Below, piece by piece: positions 1-9,396 of a stretch of 64,000 nucleotides of DNA. Position numbers and translations under genes: made by a program. How positions within the stretch are numbered: position 1 is the first letter of the stretch; every line of letters begins with the position of its first letter. The notes below the pieces were generated by a model. The model was given only the letters and a program-made list of their open reading frames with translations. It was not told the DNA's origin and searched no databases. The stretch comes from Heterohyrax brucei (Eukaryota > Chordata > Mammalia > Hyracoidea > Procaviidae): assembly GCA_028571685.1 (NCBI GenBank), contig CM053142.1, positions 124,922,796 through 124,986,795 of the forward strand. The letters are read 5' to 3'.

Positions 1-153
1 TTTTTGGATCATAGCCAACCTTGTTGGGGTGAGACAGTATCTCATTGTAGTTTTGATTTGAATTTCTTTAATAGCTAATGATTGTGAGCATGTCCACTTG
101 TGTTTTTGGCTGCCTGGGTCTCCTCTTTAGAGAAGTGTCTCTCCATCTCCCTT
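1..153 (-). mobile_element. L1 LINE fragment, ORF2 near its C-terminus
   Basis: Read on the minus strand, the segment encodes, with indels, an L1 ORF2 stretch that includes '[15 protein letters not shown]', typical of the region shortly before the ORF2 C-terminus. It ends near 150 at a motif like 'RHFS'. The rest of the element lies to the left of the window. It is a dead copy: reading-frame shifts break the frame. It is joined directly to an oppositely oriented piece of the same ORF2 (next entry), as in a 5'-inverted L1. Confidence 0.85.
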
Positions 154-154
154 C

Positions 155-657
155 CTCATTGCTTAACCCAGAGATGATACCATATTACTTTGAGCAGTTG
201 ATATTTGACAAAGGCCCTAAGACATTAAGCTGGGGTAAAAACAATCTCTTCAACAAATTGTGTTGGCAAAATTGGATATCCATGTGCAATAAATTGAAAA
301 AAGACCCATATTTTACACCTTATACAAAAAACCAACTCTAACTGGATAAAAGACCTAAATATCAAATCTAAAATGATAAAGCCACTCCAAGAGAAAGTAG
401 AAACAACAATGGAAGTTTTAATGCACAATGCAGACAGACTTCAAAATCTGTTGAACACACTACAAACAACAGAAGAGACGACAGATAAATGGGAACTACT
501 AGGAATCCAACACTTTTGCTCTTCCGAAGACTTTATTAATAGAAGTAAAAGGCCACCTACAAAATGGGACAAAACATTTGGTAGCTATATGTTAGACTGA
601 TGTCTTATCTCCATAATCTGTAAGGTACTATGAAATATCAGTAAGAAAGGGAAATAA
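155..657 (+). pseudogene. L1 ORF2 fragment, inverted relative to 1-153
   Basis: The plus strand encodes broken ORF2 sequence: '[15 protein letters not shown]' around 230-280, 'DPYFTPYTK' near 300-330, then 'TKWDKTFGSYMLD' at 560-600, followed by a stop. Homology to L1 ORF2 continues to about 657 ('KKGNNP'-like). This piece stops a few codons before the point where the minus-strand segment at 1-153 starts. The two are therefore neighbouring ORF2 segments in opposite orientation, the layout produced by twin-primed L1 insertion. The N-terminal limit, about 155-170, is the truncation point. No function is expected. Confidence 0.85.
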
Positions 658-1411
658 TCCAGTTAAGCCTGGCTAGCCCTGGCTCTCACGGACGGAAGGT
701 AAAGGCACCATTTTGACTTTTTTTTCTCTGTCTCGGCCAGCGGGCGGAGCTGGGTCTTGCCTAGCGGCTAGACTCAGACGCGCTGCTGGGGGGATAGACA
801 GGCGAAATTCTCATATTTTGAAAACCACGCTTAGGACTCTGTTAATCTAGCCACTATGAGCCTTTCGTTTTGTATCTGTGTCAGCGGAGTTTGTACAGAA
901 TTCCGCAGTCAGTGTGTGGGACACCATGTTGGTACTGAGATTTTAGCGGGACCTAATTCTTAGCCTGGGAGCCAGCAGCTGCAAACAGGACAGTGCTTCT
1001 CCAACAGAAAAGCAGTAATTTTCCCACTGCCACCTACGTTGCAGGTCCTGCAACAGAAGCAGAGGAATCACTACCACTCGGCACCTTTAGCCTCCCTGTC
1101 TGCTGCCTGTGTGGAGGATGCCATCTTGGATACAGTGGCTGCAGCTGGACCTAATTCTTAGCTTGGGAGCCAGAGCCTGCCCACAAGAGAGCACTTTTCT
1201 AACACAAAAACAGTACTTGACGCAGTGTTGCCTAAGGCTAGGCCCTGTCAGCAGAAGCCAACAGGGCAGTAGCATTGCTGTATTCTGAACTAGTTTGTTA
1301 TCATCTGGGGTTGGATATAGTGGCGCTTACTCTGTCAGTTGAGAAGAGGGACCTTTACACCTGAAAATCTAACTGACTTGTGAACTGGTCAGATACCCTT
1401 TGTTTTACATT
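658..1411 (+). mobile_element. L1 5'UTR (promoter region), 5'-truncated, with two ~198-bp monomers
   Basis: This stretch is relatively rich in CpG for the window (around 690-790) and is collinear with the reverse complement of 6360-5581, the 5'UTR of the minus-strand L1. Roughly the first 220 bases of the 5'UTR are missing. Two tandem units can be seen: 'gacctaattcttagc' followed by 'tgggagccag' occurs at 950 and again at 1148, a period of about 198 bases. Sequence on both sides aligns between the units. Monomeric 5'UTRs are known in some mammalian L1 families, where they act as promoter modules. The copy is old and unlikely to be active. Confidence 0.75.
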
Positions 1412-1479
1412 TTAAGACAGCCTAGAGAAACATTTGCAATCCATCCTCAGAGTACCTCTTCCAGCCTCTACATACTCAC

Positions 1480-2426
1480 ATGGGACCCAAAAAGCAACAG
1501 ACACTTGTGGCATATAAGAAATCACCCATGGCTTCAGAAGGTTACCAAACAAAGCAACCAAGGAGTTTTCCAGATGAAGAAACTTTATGAAAGCATCAGG
1601 TAGTGAATACCAAATGATTATATACAGAGTCCTTCTAGACCTTATACAAAATGCAGCAGAACAAAATGAAAAATTAAGCAAGCTGTTCGATCTGATGGAA
1701 CACCAGTACTCTGAAATCCAGCAGATCAAGAAGAAAATCAAAGACATAGAAACTTCCATGCAAAGCCAAGAAAACAGAATGGAACAAATGGAAAGAAGAA
1801 TTTCTGACTTGGAAGACAGAGCTACTGATGCCAGCATCGATGAGCAGAAATCAGTAAAAAGAAACAAGAAAAATGAAGAAACATTAAGAAGCATGTGGGA
1901 CTCTATTAAGAGGAACAACCTTCGATTAATTGGAGTCCCTGAGCAGGGTGAGACATCTGAGAACACAGAGAGTATCACTGCTGAGCTGCTGAAAGAAAAC
2001 TTCCCAGAAATCATGAAGAAAGAGAATATAGACATCTTAGATGCATATCGTACGCCACCCAATATAGATCTCAAAAGAAAGACTCCAAGACATATTAGAA
2101 TCAAGCTTAACAAAATGAAACATAAGCAGCAACTCTTAAAGGCAGCAAGACTCAAGGCAAAGGTAACATTCAGAGGGAAACCCTGTAGGCTCTCGTCAGA
2201 TTTCTCAGCAGAAACCATGCTGGCACGGAGACAGTGGCATGACACATTCAAAGCCTTGACGGAGAAGAACTTCCAACCAAGAATTATATATCCTGCAAAA
2301 CTATCTTTGAAATATGAAAATGAAATTAAGACATTCCCAGATAAACAGAAACTCAAAGACTTTGTAAAAACCAAACCCAAACTACAAGAAATACTGAAAG
2401 AAGTTCTTGGCTCTGGCTTAGAATAA
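1480..2426 (+). pseudogene. L1 ORF1 (RNA-binding protein), frameshifted
   Basis: L1 ORF1 proteins trimerise and coat L1 RNA. The likely original start is the ATG at 1480 (MGPKKQQT...), matching the minus-strand copy at 5575-4583. A one-base deletion near 1585, relative to that copy, brings a TGA in frame, so the long open frame now runs from 1587 to 2426 (279 residues). The visible order is a coiled coil (about residues 40-85 of the open part, rich in E, K, Q, I), an RRM-like part with 'NNLRLIGVPE', then a C-terminal domain with the family motif 'ARRQW' and a stop after 'GSGLE'. Apart from the frameshift it is the best preserved coding piece in the window. It lacks an attached ORF2, so no complete element remains. 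Confidence 0.88.
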
Positions 2427-2495
2427 CGAAACCACTAACTTTGTATTTTAGAATGACACACTACTCAATATTCTATTCTTTTAGGAAAGGCTCCA
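2427..2495 (+). mobile_element. L1 inter-ORF spacer, ends at inversion breakpoint
   Basis: The sequence after the ORF1 stop ('aaccactaactttgtatttt') aligns with the reverse complement of about 4500-4583 in the minus-strand L1. The last shared word is 'aaggctccaaa' near 2485-2495. The next base begins minus-strand ORF2 sequence, so about 2495 is a rearrangement junction with no poly(A). Confidence 0.75.
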
Positions 2496-4270
2496 AAGTC
2501 TATCACAGCTTTGATGGATTCATGAGTGATATTGGTCTGTAGCTCTTCTTTCTGGCTGGGTCTTTCCCTGGCTTTGGTACTAGGTTTATGCTGGCTTCAT
2601 AGAATGAATTTGGGAGTATTCCATCCCTTTCTATACTGTGAAATAGTCTCAGTAGTATTGGAAATAACTCTGCTCTAAAAGCTTGGTAGAATTCAGTGGT
2701 GTAGCCATCTGGGTCCAGGCTTTTTTGGTTAGCAGTTTTTTTTATGACTTTTTCAATCTCTTTCTTTGTGATGGGTTTTTATTAAGTTGTTCTGCTTTAC
2801 CTTGTGATAATTTCGGTAGGTGATATGAATCAAGGAATTCGTGCATTTCCTCTAGGTTTTCAAATTTGTTAGAGTACAGTCTTTCATAGTATTCTGTTAT
2901 GATATTATTTCTATTGGATCTGTTATGACAACTCCCCTCTCATTTTTTATTTGGGTTATTTGTTCCCTTTCCTGTTTTTCTTTAGTAAGCTTAGCCAATA
3001 GTTTGTCAACTTAGTTTTCTAAACTACCCTTTGCAAAAAACGAGTTTTTGGTCTTTTCACTTGTTTCAATTCTTCTTCTATTCTCTAATTCATTTAGTTC
3101 TGCTCTAACCTTTATGATCTGTTTTCTTCTGGTACCCGAGGGGTTCCTCTGTTGTTCTCTCTCTACTTGTTTAAGCTGTAGGGTCAGTTCTTTGGTTTGG
3201 TTTCTTTTTTCCTTCCAGATGTGTGCATTTATGGAGATAAACAGACTTCTGAGAACTGATTTGGTTGTATCCCACAGGTTCTGGTAGGAAGTGTTTTCAT
3301 CCTTATTGGAACCCATAAATTTCTTTATTTCATCCTTTATTTCTTCTATAACCCATGGGTTTTTAAGCAAGATGTTGTTCAGTTTCCATGAGTTCCACTT
3401 TCTATCTATATTTTGTTCTGCTATTGATTTTGACTTTTATGGCTTTATGATCCAAGAAGATGCTTTGCATTAATTCAGTGGTATGGATTTTGTTGAGAAT
3501 TGCTTTATGTCCTAACACATATTCTATACTGGAGAATGTTCCATGTGCACTGGAGAAGGTGTAGTTGTCCACTGATGGAAAGTTCTGTGTATGTCAATGA
3601 GGTCTAGTTGGTTAATTGTAGCAATAAAGTCTTCTGTGTCTTTACTGAGCTTTTTTCTAGATGATCTGTTAAACATTGAGAGTGGAGTGCTGAAGTCTCC
3701 CACTATTATTGTGGCATGATGTATCACAGTTCTGAATGTAGACAGTGTTTCTTCGATCTATTCAGGGGTTCTAATGTTAGATGCATAAATATTTAATACT
3801 GTTAAGTCCTGCTTGTGTACAGAACCTTTCAGCAATAAACTGTGTCCATCCTTGTCCACGATGGTGGACTTTACATTAAAATCTATTTTATCTGAGATTA
3901 GAATTGTCACATCTGCTCTTCTTTGTGTATTGTTAGCGTGATATATATTCTGTCATCCTTTAATTTTCAGTTTGTTTATATCTTCAATTCTAAGGTGAGT
4001 TTCTCTTAGGCAACATAAGGATGGGTGATGTCTTCTGATCCAAGATGTCACTCAATGTCTCTTTATTGGAGCATTCAGTCCATTCACGTTGAATGTAATT
4101 ATTCATAGGTATGTGTTTAGTGCTGTCATTGTGGTATGTTTATTTTTGTGTTGATGTTTTCTCTGTTGTTCTTATTAATGTGTTCAGGGATGTTCTTTGT
4201 GAGTTGATTTTTCACCTTTGTCAGGGTTGGTTTTGTGGTTGTCGAGACTCCTGTATTATGTTTCTTGATT
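2496..4270 (-). pseudogene. L1 ORF2 N-terminal half: endonuclease, linker and start of reverse transcriptase
   Basis: ORF2 encodes the endonuclease and reverse transcriptase that copy L1 RNA into DNA. Read on the minus strand from about 4270 downwards, the endonuclease region contains 'VGDFSTPLS' (in the open segment 3727-3524); the usual family motif is GDFN, so an active-site Asn appears replaced by Ser. A linker rich in K/E/R follows (3370-3011), then the start of the reverse transcriptase region (3000-2496), recognisable on the plus strand by words such as 'gtagccatctgggtccaggc'. Several frameshifts and stops break it. The catalytic Asp-Asp part of the reverse transcriptase and everything after it are missing, because the copy ends at the junction near 2495. 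Confidence 0.88.
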
Positions 4271-4582
4271 TGATTGGTAAGTTTCATCTTTATTGTGCTT
4301 TAGAGTTGCCCCATAACCCCCCTAAATAAACTATGTATAAACCCAATTTTAATTACTACTAGTCTTATCAACTTCCTCTCCATCTGGAAGGACTATAATG
4401 ACTATAGTACATCTCTCTTTTTAATATGACAACACCATAGCTTTCATGATATGATCACTGGATCATTTCTTTCAGTAGCATAGCTTTGACTGAGTTTGGA
4501 GCCTTCCCTAACTAAGTATGTTTCTGAGTAATGCATCCTGTATTTGCTTATAAAATATAAAGTTAGTGGTTCTGTTCTTCTA
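4271..4582 (-). mobile_element. L1 ORF2 start and inter-ORF spacer
   Basis: This is the continuation of the minus-strand L1 between ORF2 and ORF1. The 4500-4582 part aligns to the plus-strand copy at 2427-2495. No intact reading frame is present. Confidence 0.7.
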
Positions 4583-5575
4583 AGCCAAGAGATTCTTTCA
4601 ATATTTCTCATGGCTTTGGTTTAGTTTTCATAAAGTTTCTGAGTTTTTGTTTATCTGCAAATGTTTTAATTTCATTTTCATATTTGAAAGATAGTTTTGC
4701 AGGATATATAATTCTTGGCTGGAAGTTTTTCTCCTTCAAGGCTTTGAATGTGTCATGTCACTGTCTCCATGCCAGCATCATTTCGGCTGAGAAATCTGAT
4801 GAAAGCCTACAGAGTTTCACTCTGAATGTTAGTTTTACGTTGAGTTTTGCTGTTTTTAAGAGTTTCTGCTTATGTTTTATTTTGCTAAACTTGATTATAA
4901 TATGTCTTGGAGTCTTTCTTTTGAGATTTATATTGAGTGGCATTCGATATGCATCTTGGATATATGTATTCCCTTCTTTCATAATTTCTGGGAAGTTTTC
5001 TGTCAGCAGCTCAGCAACAATACTCTCTGTGTGCTCAGGTGCCTCACCCTGTTCAGGAACTCCAATTAATCATAGATTATTCCTCTTAATATAGTTCCAC
5101 ATGCTTCTTAAACCTTCTTCATTTTTGTTTCTTTTTTCTGATTTTTCCTCACAGATGTTGGAGTCAGTATCTCTGTCTTCCAAGTCAGAAAGTCTATTTT
5201 CCATTTGTTCCATTCTGTTTTCTTGGCTTTGAATTGAATTCTCCTTGACTTGTTCTTCATCTGTTGGATTTCAGAGTACTGGTGTTCCATCAGATCGAAC
5301 AGCTTGCTTAATTTTTCATTTTGCTCTGCTGCATTTTCTATAACGTATAGGATGGCTCTCTATATAATCCTTTTGTATTCACCTTGTGATCGTTTCAGAA
5401 AGGTTTCTTCATCTGGGAAGTTCTTTGGTGTTTTCTTTTGGGGGCCTTCTGAAGCCATGGATGATTTCTTGGTTATGCTTTTCTCAAGAGTTTGTTGCTT
5501 TGGGGGCATTATGTGAGTCAACAGAGGCTGGGAGAGATGCTGTGAAGATGGACCACAGTTGTTACTCTGGGCCAT
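4583..5575 (-). pseudogene. L1 ORF1, second copy, multiply frameshifted
   Basis: Translation on the minus strand starts at 5575 with 'MAQSNNCGPSSQ', then 'PPKQQTLEKS' and 'FPDEETFLKRSQGEY'. It continues in other frames with 'EHQYSEIQQ' (5290 region) and 'FSAEMMLAWRQ' near 4758, ending at about 4583 ('SLGLEEQ'). It is collinear with the ORF1 at 1480-2426 but carries several indels and stops and a change in the conserved 'ARRQW' motif (AWRQ). The sequence shows that both copies derive from related L1 families. Non-functional. Confidence 0.87.
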
Positions 5576-5833
5576 CTTAAAATCAAAGGTAAAAGGTATC
5601 TGACAACTTCCAAACTCAGTCAGTGTTTCAGGTGTACCAGTCCTTATTCCAAGCTGGCAAAGTAAGCACCTCTATATCCAACTCCAGATGTTGTAAACTA
5701 GTTCAAAATACAGAAAGCTACTGTCCTGCTAGGCTTCAGCTGTCATGCCCCAGCCACAGGTGACACTGTGTAGAATACTGCTTTTCTGCCAGAAGCGCAC
5801 TCTCCTCCAGGCAGGTCCTGCCTCCCAGCCTAG
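5576..5833 (-). mobile_element. L1 5'UTR, ORF1-proximal part
   Basis: The reverse complement aligns with 1150-1411 of the plus-strand L1, for example 'gaactagttt' followed by 'ggagttggatatag'. It contains one 5'UTR monomer and ends on its distal side at the 10-base word 'cttggttagg' (5834-5843). Confidence 0.75.
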
Positions 5834-5843
5834 CTTGGTTAGG

Positions 5844-6081
5844 AAGTTCCTGTCACTCAATATAGATCTCAAAAGAAAGTCTCTAAGGAATACTGTAATC
5901 TAGCTTAGCAAAATAAAACATAAGCAGAAACTCTTAAAAGCATCAAGACTCAAATCAAAGCTAACATTCAGAGGGAAACCCTCCAGGCTTTCATCGGATT
6001 TCTCAGCCAAAACAATGCTGGCACGGAGACAGTGGCATGACACATTCAAAGCCTTGAAGGAGAAGAACTTCCAACCGAGTT
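5844..6081 (+). mobile_element. Inverted L1 ORF1 C-terminal fragment lodged inside the L1 5'UTR
   Basis: 5853-6078 is plus-strand ORF1 sequence ('atgctggcacggagacagtgg') collinear with about 2060-2280 of the upstream copy, yet the surrounding 5'UTR is on the minus strand. The fragment is flanked by 'cttggttagg' at 5834-5843 and again at 6082-6091. These could be target-site duplications. They also correspond to equivalent positions of two 5'UTR monomers, so they may be pre-existing repeats at which a template switch occurred. Confidence 0.8.
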
Positions 6082-6581
6082 CTTGGTTAGGTCCAGCTGA
6101 GGCATCTGTATGGGTATCTCCATCTCCCAGGGGAACAAGATGGTGTCCCGCACAAGCTCCCCATCTGCCTTGGTACAGGCTACTCAATGTCAGGAGGCAG
6201 AAAGAGTGGCCAAAGATGCTGAGATGCACAGAGTCCAAAGCCGGGCTCTCAAAACATGGCAATTTCACCTGTCGATCCCACCAGCAGTGCGTCTTGAGAT
6301 TAGCTGCTAGTCAAGTCCCAGTTCCTCCCACTAGCTAAGACAGAGAAAAAAAAGTTAAAATGGCCAGTTACCTTCAGTCTATATAAGCCAGTACTCACCA
6401 AGAGCAGAGGTCAGCAAAAGACAGGAAGTCTTCCATTCAGTTGTTATGAAGCCCAAATTAACAGCCATGTCCCAGGGCTCACTGGGTGTCGAGATGGCTC
6501 CATTTAATTATCAATTCAGGTTTTGCTTTCCAGAGGGATTCACAGAGATGTGTGTTTAGTCTGCCATCTTGACTCTGCCCC
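6082..6581 (-). mobile_element. L1 5'UTR, start of the element
   Basis: On the minus strand the element begins at 6581 with 'ggggcagagtcaagatggca', matching the usual start of mammalian L1 5'UTRs. It runs down to 6082, where the inverted ORF1 piece interrupts it. It is collinear with 658-950 on the plus-strand copy after its first ~220 bases. Because the 5' end is complete, this L1 was probably inserted near full length and later lost its 3' part. Confidence 0.85.
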
Positions 6582-7044
6582 TCTTTAGTCCCCCACAGAA
6601 GACCTTAAAGTACTCTGCTCACATGCAGGAAGGGGCCTCCCTGAGCCAGCAGCCACTGCTACCTATAGCTGTCGATTGTGCCAGTAGTGATCCCACAGGG
6701 TGAAATGCATGATTCACACCTTCATTCACAGAGAGAAACCATGCATAACACACTAGAAAAGACTGAAACTGCACACTGACAGAAAAATGGTTAACAGAGG
6801 CTTGCTTTGCCAGAGTAAATTGCAGCAGAGACCATAAACTGTTTACTATCACACTGTCTCTGTAGGAATTGGAGCTCAGACATCTTATATAAAGAGTGAG
6901 GAAATAAGCCTGGTGCACCCAACGTTAGTGTTTGCTACATTTTACTTACATCCTCCCCCACTCACATCCACCTTCCTACCTACTTCCTTTTTAAAATGTT
7001 ATCTGTGTTGAAAAGTGGATACCTGCCCCTTAAAGTCCCCTTAG
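6582..7044. other. No feature recognised
   Basis: Short open frames only, with no family resemblance that I can see. It flanks the complete L1 5' end and may be the original insertion site. Confidence 0.5.
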
Positions 7045-7208
7045 GGAGACCCTCTTGCTATATTGGTTAAATGCTATGGATGCTAACCAAAATGCTGGCA
7101 GTTCCAATCCACCAGGGGCTCCCTGGAAACTCCATGGGGAAGTTCTGCTCTGTCCTATAGGGTTGCAATGAGTTAGAATCAAGTCAAAAGCTTTTTTTTT
7201 TTTTTTTT
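7045..7208 (+). mobile_element. AfroSINE (tRNA-derived SINE)
   Basis: The head 'gagaccctcttgctatattg' stands for the usual 'gaaaccctggtggcacagtgg'. The body 'ggctccctggaaactccatg' and 'tcctatagggttgcaatgag' is diagnostic, and a poly-T run closes it at 7190-7208. It abuts an inverted copy. Confidence 0.88.
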
Positions 7209-7396
7209 ACAATTCCTTGCCACCACTGCCATCGACTTGATTCCAACTCCTATAGCAACCCTATAGGACTGAGCAGAACTGCCTCACAGAGTTTCCCTTG
7301 GAGCACCTGTTGGATTTGAACTGCTGACTTTTTGGTTAGCAGCTGGCCTTTTAGTTAGCAGTCATAGCAATTAACCAGTACACCTCTAGGGTTTCC
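7209..7396 (-). mobile_element. AfroSINE
   Basis: The plus strand reads the complement: 'ccatcgacttgattccaact', 'tttggttagcagc' (present twice, at about 7330 and 7352, a small internal duplication) and terminal 'ctagggtttcc'. Together with 7045-7208 it forms a long inverted repeat. Confidence 0.88.
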
Positions 7397-8057
7397 AAAC
7401 TCTCCTCCAGGTGCTGAATTCTAACTAAATGGAAAGATAATCCACTCAGGCCTCTATCTGAAGCAGCCAAACCTCAGGAGAAAATAATAGTTTGATTCTC
7501 ATTTGGAACACCTTATTTCAATTATTTTGTTGTTGCTGTTGCTCACTTTAGCTTTTAGTCAAGACAGAGGTAGCTTCAACACCTGATGATTTTGCTTGTA
7601 ATTTGTGTTTTCAAGAACCCTAAGGTTCCTAAGAAAGGTCTCAGGGGAAGCAGCAGTCAGGGAGTGGGGAATTAGAGGTTTAAGAAAAATCTGCCTTGAA
7701 ATAATGGTTCTGCTGTTGGGGTGGGGAATTGAAAACCACTGCCTGAAGGTATCAATGAAATAGAAATATCTTTCCCCATTCATATCACCTGTGATGACTA
7801 TGTATGCTTTGTTCTGTTGGAAGCTTGTCTTTAAAATACACAAGTGGATTTTCATTATATATGTTTCGTCTCCCTCATTTTGTACCAAGTTGCCCTCTTG
7901 CTCTCATCCTGAGTGGAAAGAGTCATTTTAGTGGGTCACCAGTTAGGATGAAGGCTTTTGGTTGCTGTTGTTTTCTTTCCTTATCCTGCTAAGGAGGCTG
8001 TGGTCAATCTTCTCTTCCTCCACCCAAAATAACCGTAAGTGATGTAATTAAACCATG
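7397..8057. other. No feature recognised
   Basis: AT-rich sequence with short open frames and no resemblance that I recognise. No splice-flanked CpG-rich segment stands out. Confidence 0.45.
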
Positions 8058-8184
8058 TGTTCCTGACCCTGGTTGCACACTAGAATATCCCATGGTGCTT
8101 AAAATATGGCATTGATGCCTGTCTCCTCTGCAGGTCAGTTAAGTCAGAATCTCTGGCAAGTAGAGTCCCAGCCTGGGCATTTCT
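8058..8184 (+). mobile_element. Old hAT-Charlie-type element (MER5/MER3-like), left part
   Basis: Words such as 'cctgaccctggttgcacact', 'agaatatccc' and 'gatgcctgtctcc' resemble the non-autonomous hAT repeats of mammals. It is interrupted at 8184 by an L1 insertion and appears to continue at 8746. The family name is uncertain. Confidence 0.5.
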
Positions 8185-8727
8185 CTTTTATTTATTTATT
8201 TACTGGTTTGTTTATTTCAGTAAATGAATAAAATTTCCCACATCTGTCAACTATCTCATCTATGATATACTCTCAACCCCCACTCCTGCCCTTGTAGCTA
8301 TTATTTTCTTTTGTAGACAATTCTATTTTTAAATCCTTATAACAGGTGTCTCCTACAATATTTGTCCTTTTGACACTGTCTGATTTCACTCAGCATAATA
8401 CCTTCCAATTGAAACTTATGTTTTCTAAAATCCACATTTTTTTTTTTTTTTTATCATAGCACCATGTTCCATTGAGTATATGTACCATAGTTAGTTTATC
8501 TATTCATTGTTGATGGGCATCTGGGTTGATTCCATCTTTTAGCTATTGTGGACTGTGCTTGTGTACATATGTCTGTGTGATAGCCTTTGTTTCTGAAGGA
8601 TAAATTCTGAGCAGCGGAATTACTGGATGAAATGGTATATCTATTTCCAGCTTTTTAAGGAAGTGCCAGATTGCTTTCCAAAGAGGTTGTACCAATTTGG
8701 AATCCCACCAGCAGTGTCGGAGAGTTC
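8185..8727 (-). mobile_element. 5'-truncated L1 insertion with target-site duplications
   Basis: On the minus strand, 8727-8543 encodes the ORF2 C-terminus ('GTLRHCWWDSKLVQPLW', 'FLKKLEIDIPF', 'IPLLRIYPSE'). The 3'UTR runs down to a (TTTA)-rich tail at 8185-8205. The 18-base word at 8167-8184 ('cccagcctgggcatttct') recurs at 8728-8745 with one difference, giving direct repeats on both sides. The insertion is therefore about 543 bases long and landed in an older hAT copy. Confidence 0.88.
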
Positions 8728-8745
8728 CCCAGCTTGGGCATTTCT

Positions 8746-8903
8746 GATGAACAGCCAGGGAGAACTGAGTTAGGCAGTCCATCTTAATCTTTGCCAAAGG
8801 CGAAAGGTCACAGACCTGTAAAACATTTATTATTGAAGGGCTTTCCTTTTCAAAACCTGTTGATGTTAGGTGCTGTCAAGTTGTTTTATATATCACTCTC
8901 TAT
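8746..8903 (+). mobile_element. Probable continuation of the hAT-type element, then unassigned sequence
   Basis: 'gatgaacagccaggga' directly follows the right target-site duplication and fits the old hAT copy. The part after about 8780 shows nothing recognisable. Confidence 0.35.
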
Positions 8904-9060
8904 AGAATCCCTGCTGGAGTAGTAGTTAAGGGCTACGGCTGCTAATTAGAAGGTCAGAAGTTCAAATCTACCAGACACTCCTTAGAAACTCTATGGGGTA
9001 GTTCCAGTCCGTCCTACATGGTCCCTATGAGTTGGAATCTATTTGATAGTAATGCGTTTT
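8904..9060 (+). mobile_element. AfroSINE
   Basis: 'agaatccctgctggagtagt' through 'ggctacggctgctaatt' to 'ctatgagttggaatctattt' is a full-length copy of about 155 bases. An inverted copy follows at once. Confidence 0.88.
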
Positions 9061-9065
9061 ATATA

Positions 9066-9215
9066 GCCCACTGCCATCAAGTTGATTCTCACAGTGACCC
9101 AAGAGGACAGAGCAGAACTGCACCATAGAGTTTCCAAGGAGCACCTGGTAGATTCAAACTGTTGACCTCATGCAGAGCAGCTGTAGAACTTAAACACTAT
9201 ACCACCACACTTTCC
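9066..9215 (-). mobile_element. AfroSINE
   Basis: 'cccactgccatcaagttgat', 'gagtttccaaggagcacctg' and 'accaccacactttcc' give the antisense of the family from tail to head. It is tail-to-tail with the previous copy. Confidence 0.88.
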
Positions 9216-9229
9216 TAATGGGCTATAAA

Positions 9230-9395
9230 ACTAAAGCAAATCCACTACCCTCGAGCTGAGTGCAACTCATAGTAACCTTACAGGACAGAACAGAACTGCT
9301 CCACAGAGTTTCCAAGAAGTGCCTGGTGGATTTGAACTGCCGACCTTTTGGTTAGCAGATGTAGCACTTAACCACTATGCCACTAGGGTTTTCAG
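9230..9395 (-). mobile_element. AfroSINE
   Basis: 'actcatagtaaccttacagg', 'cttttggttagcagatg' and 'ccactagggttttcag' identify a full-length antisense copy. It is the third SINE in 500 bases. Confidence 0.88.
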
Positions 9396-9396
9396 T

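Noticed and set aside
658..800. CpG-rich gene promoter
   Set aside because: The CpG enrichment belongs to an L1 5'UTR, as shown by collinearity with the L1 at 6360-6082.
1412..2380. 322-codon open frame on the minus strand
   Set aside because: It lies opposite the L1 ORF1 on the plus strand, and its Leu/Ser/Phe-rich peptide is the antisense shadow of a coiled-coil coding sequence.
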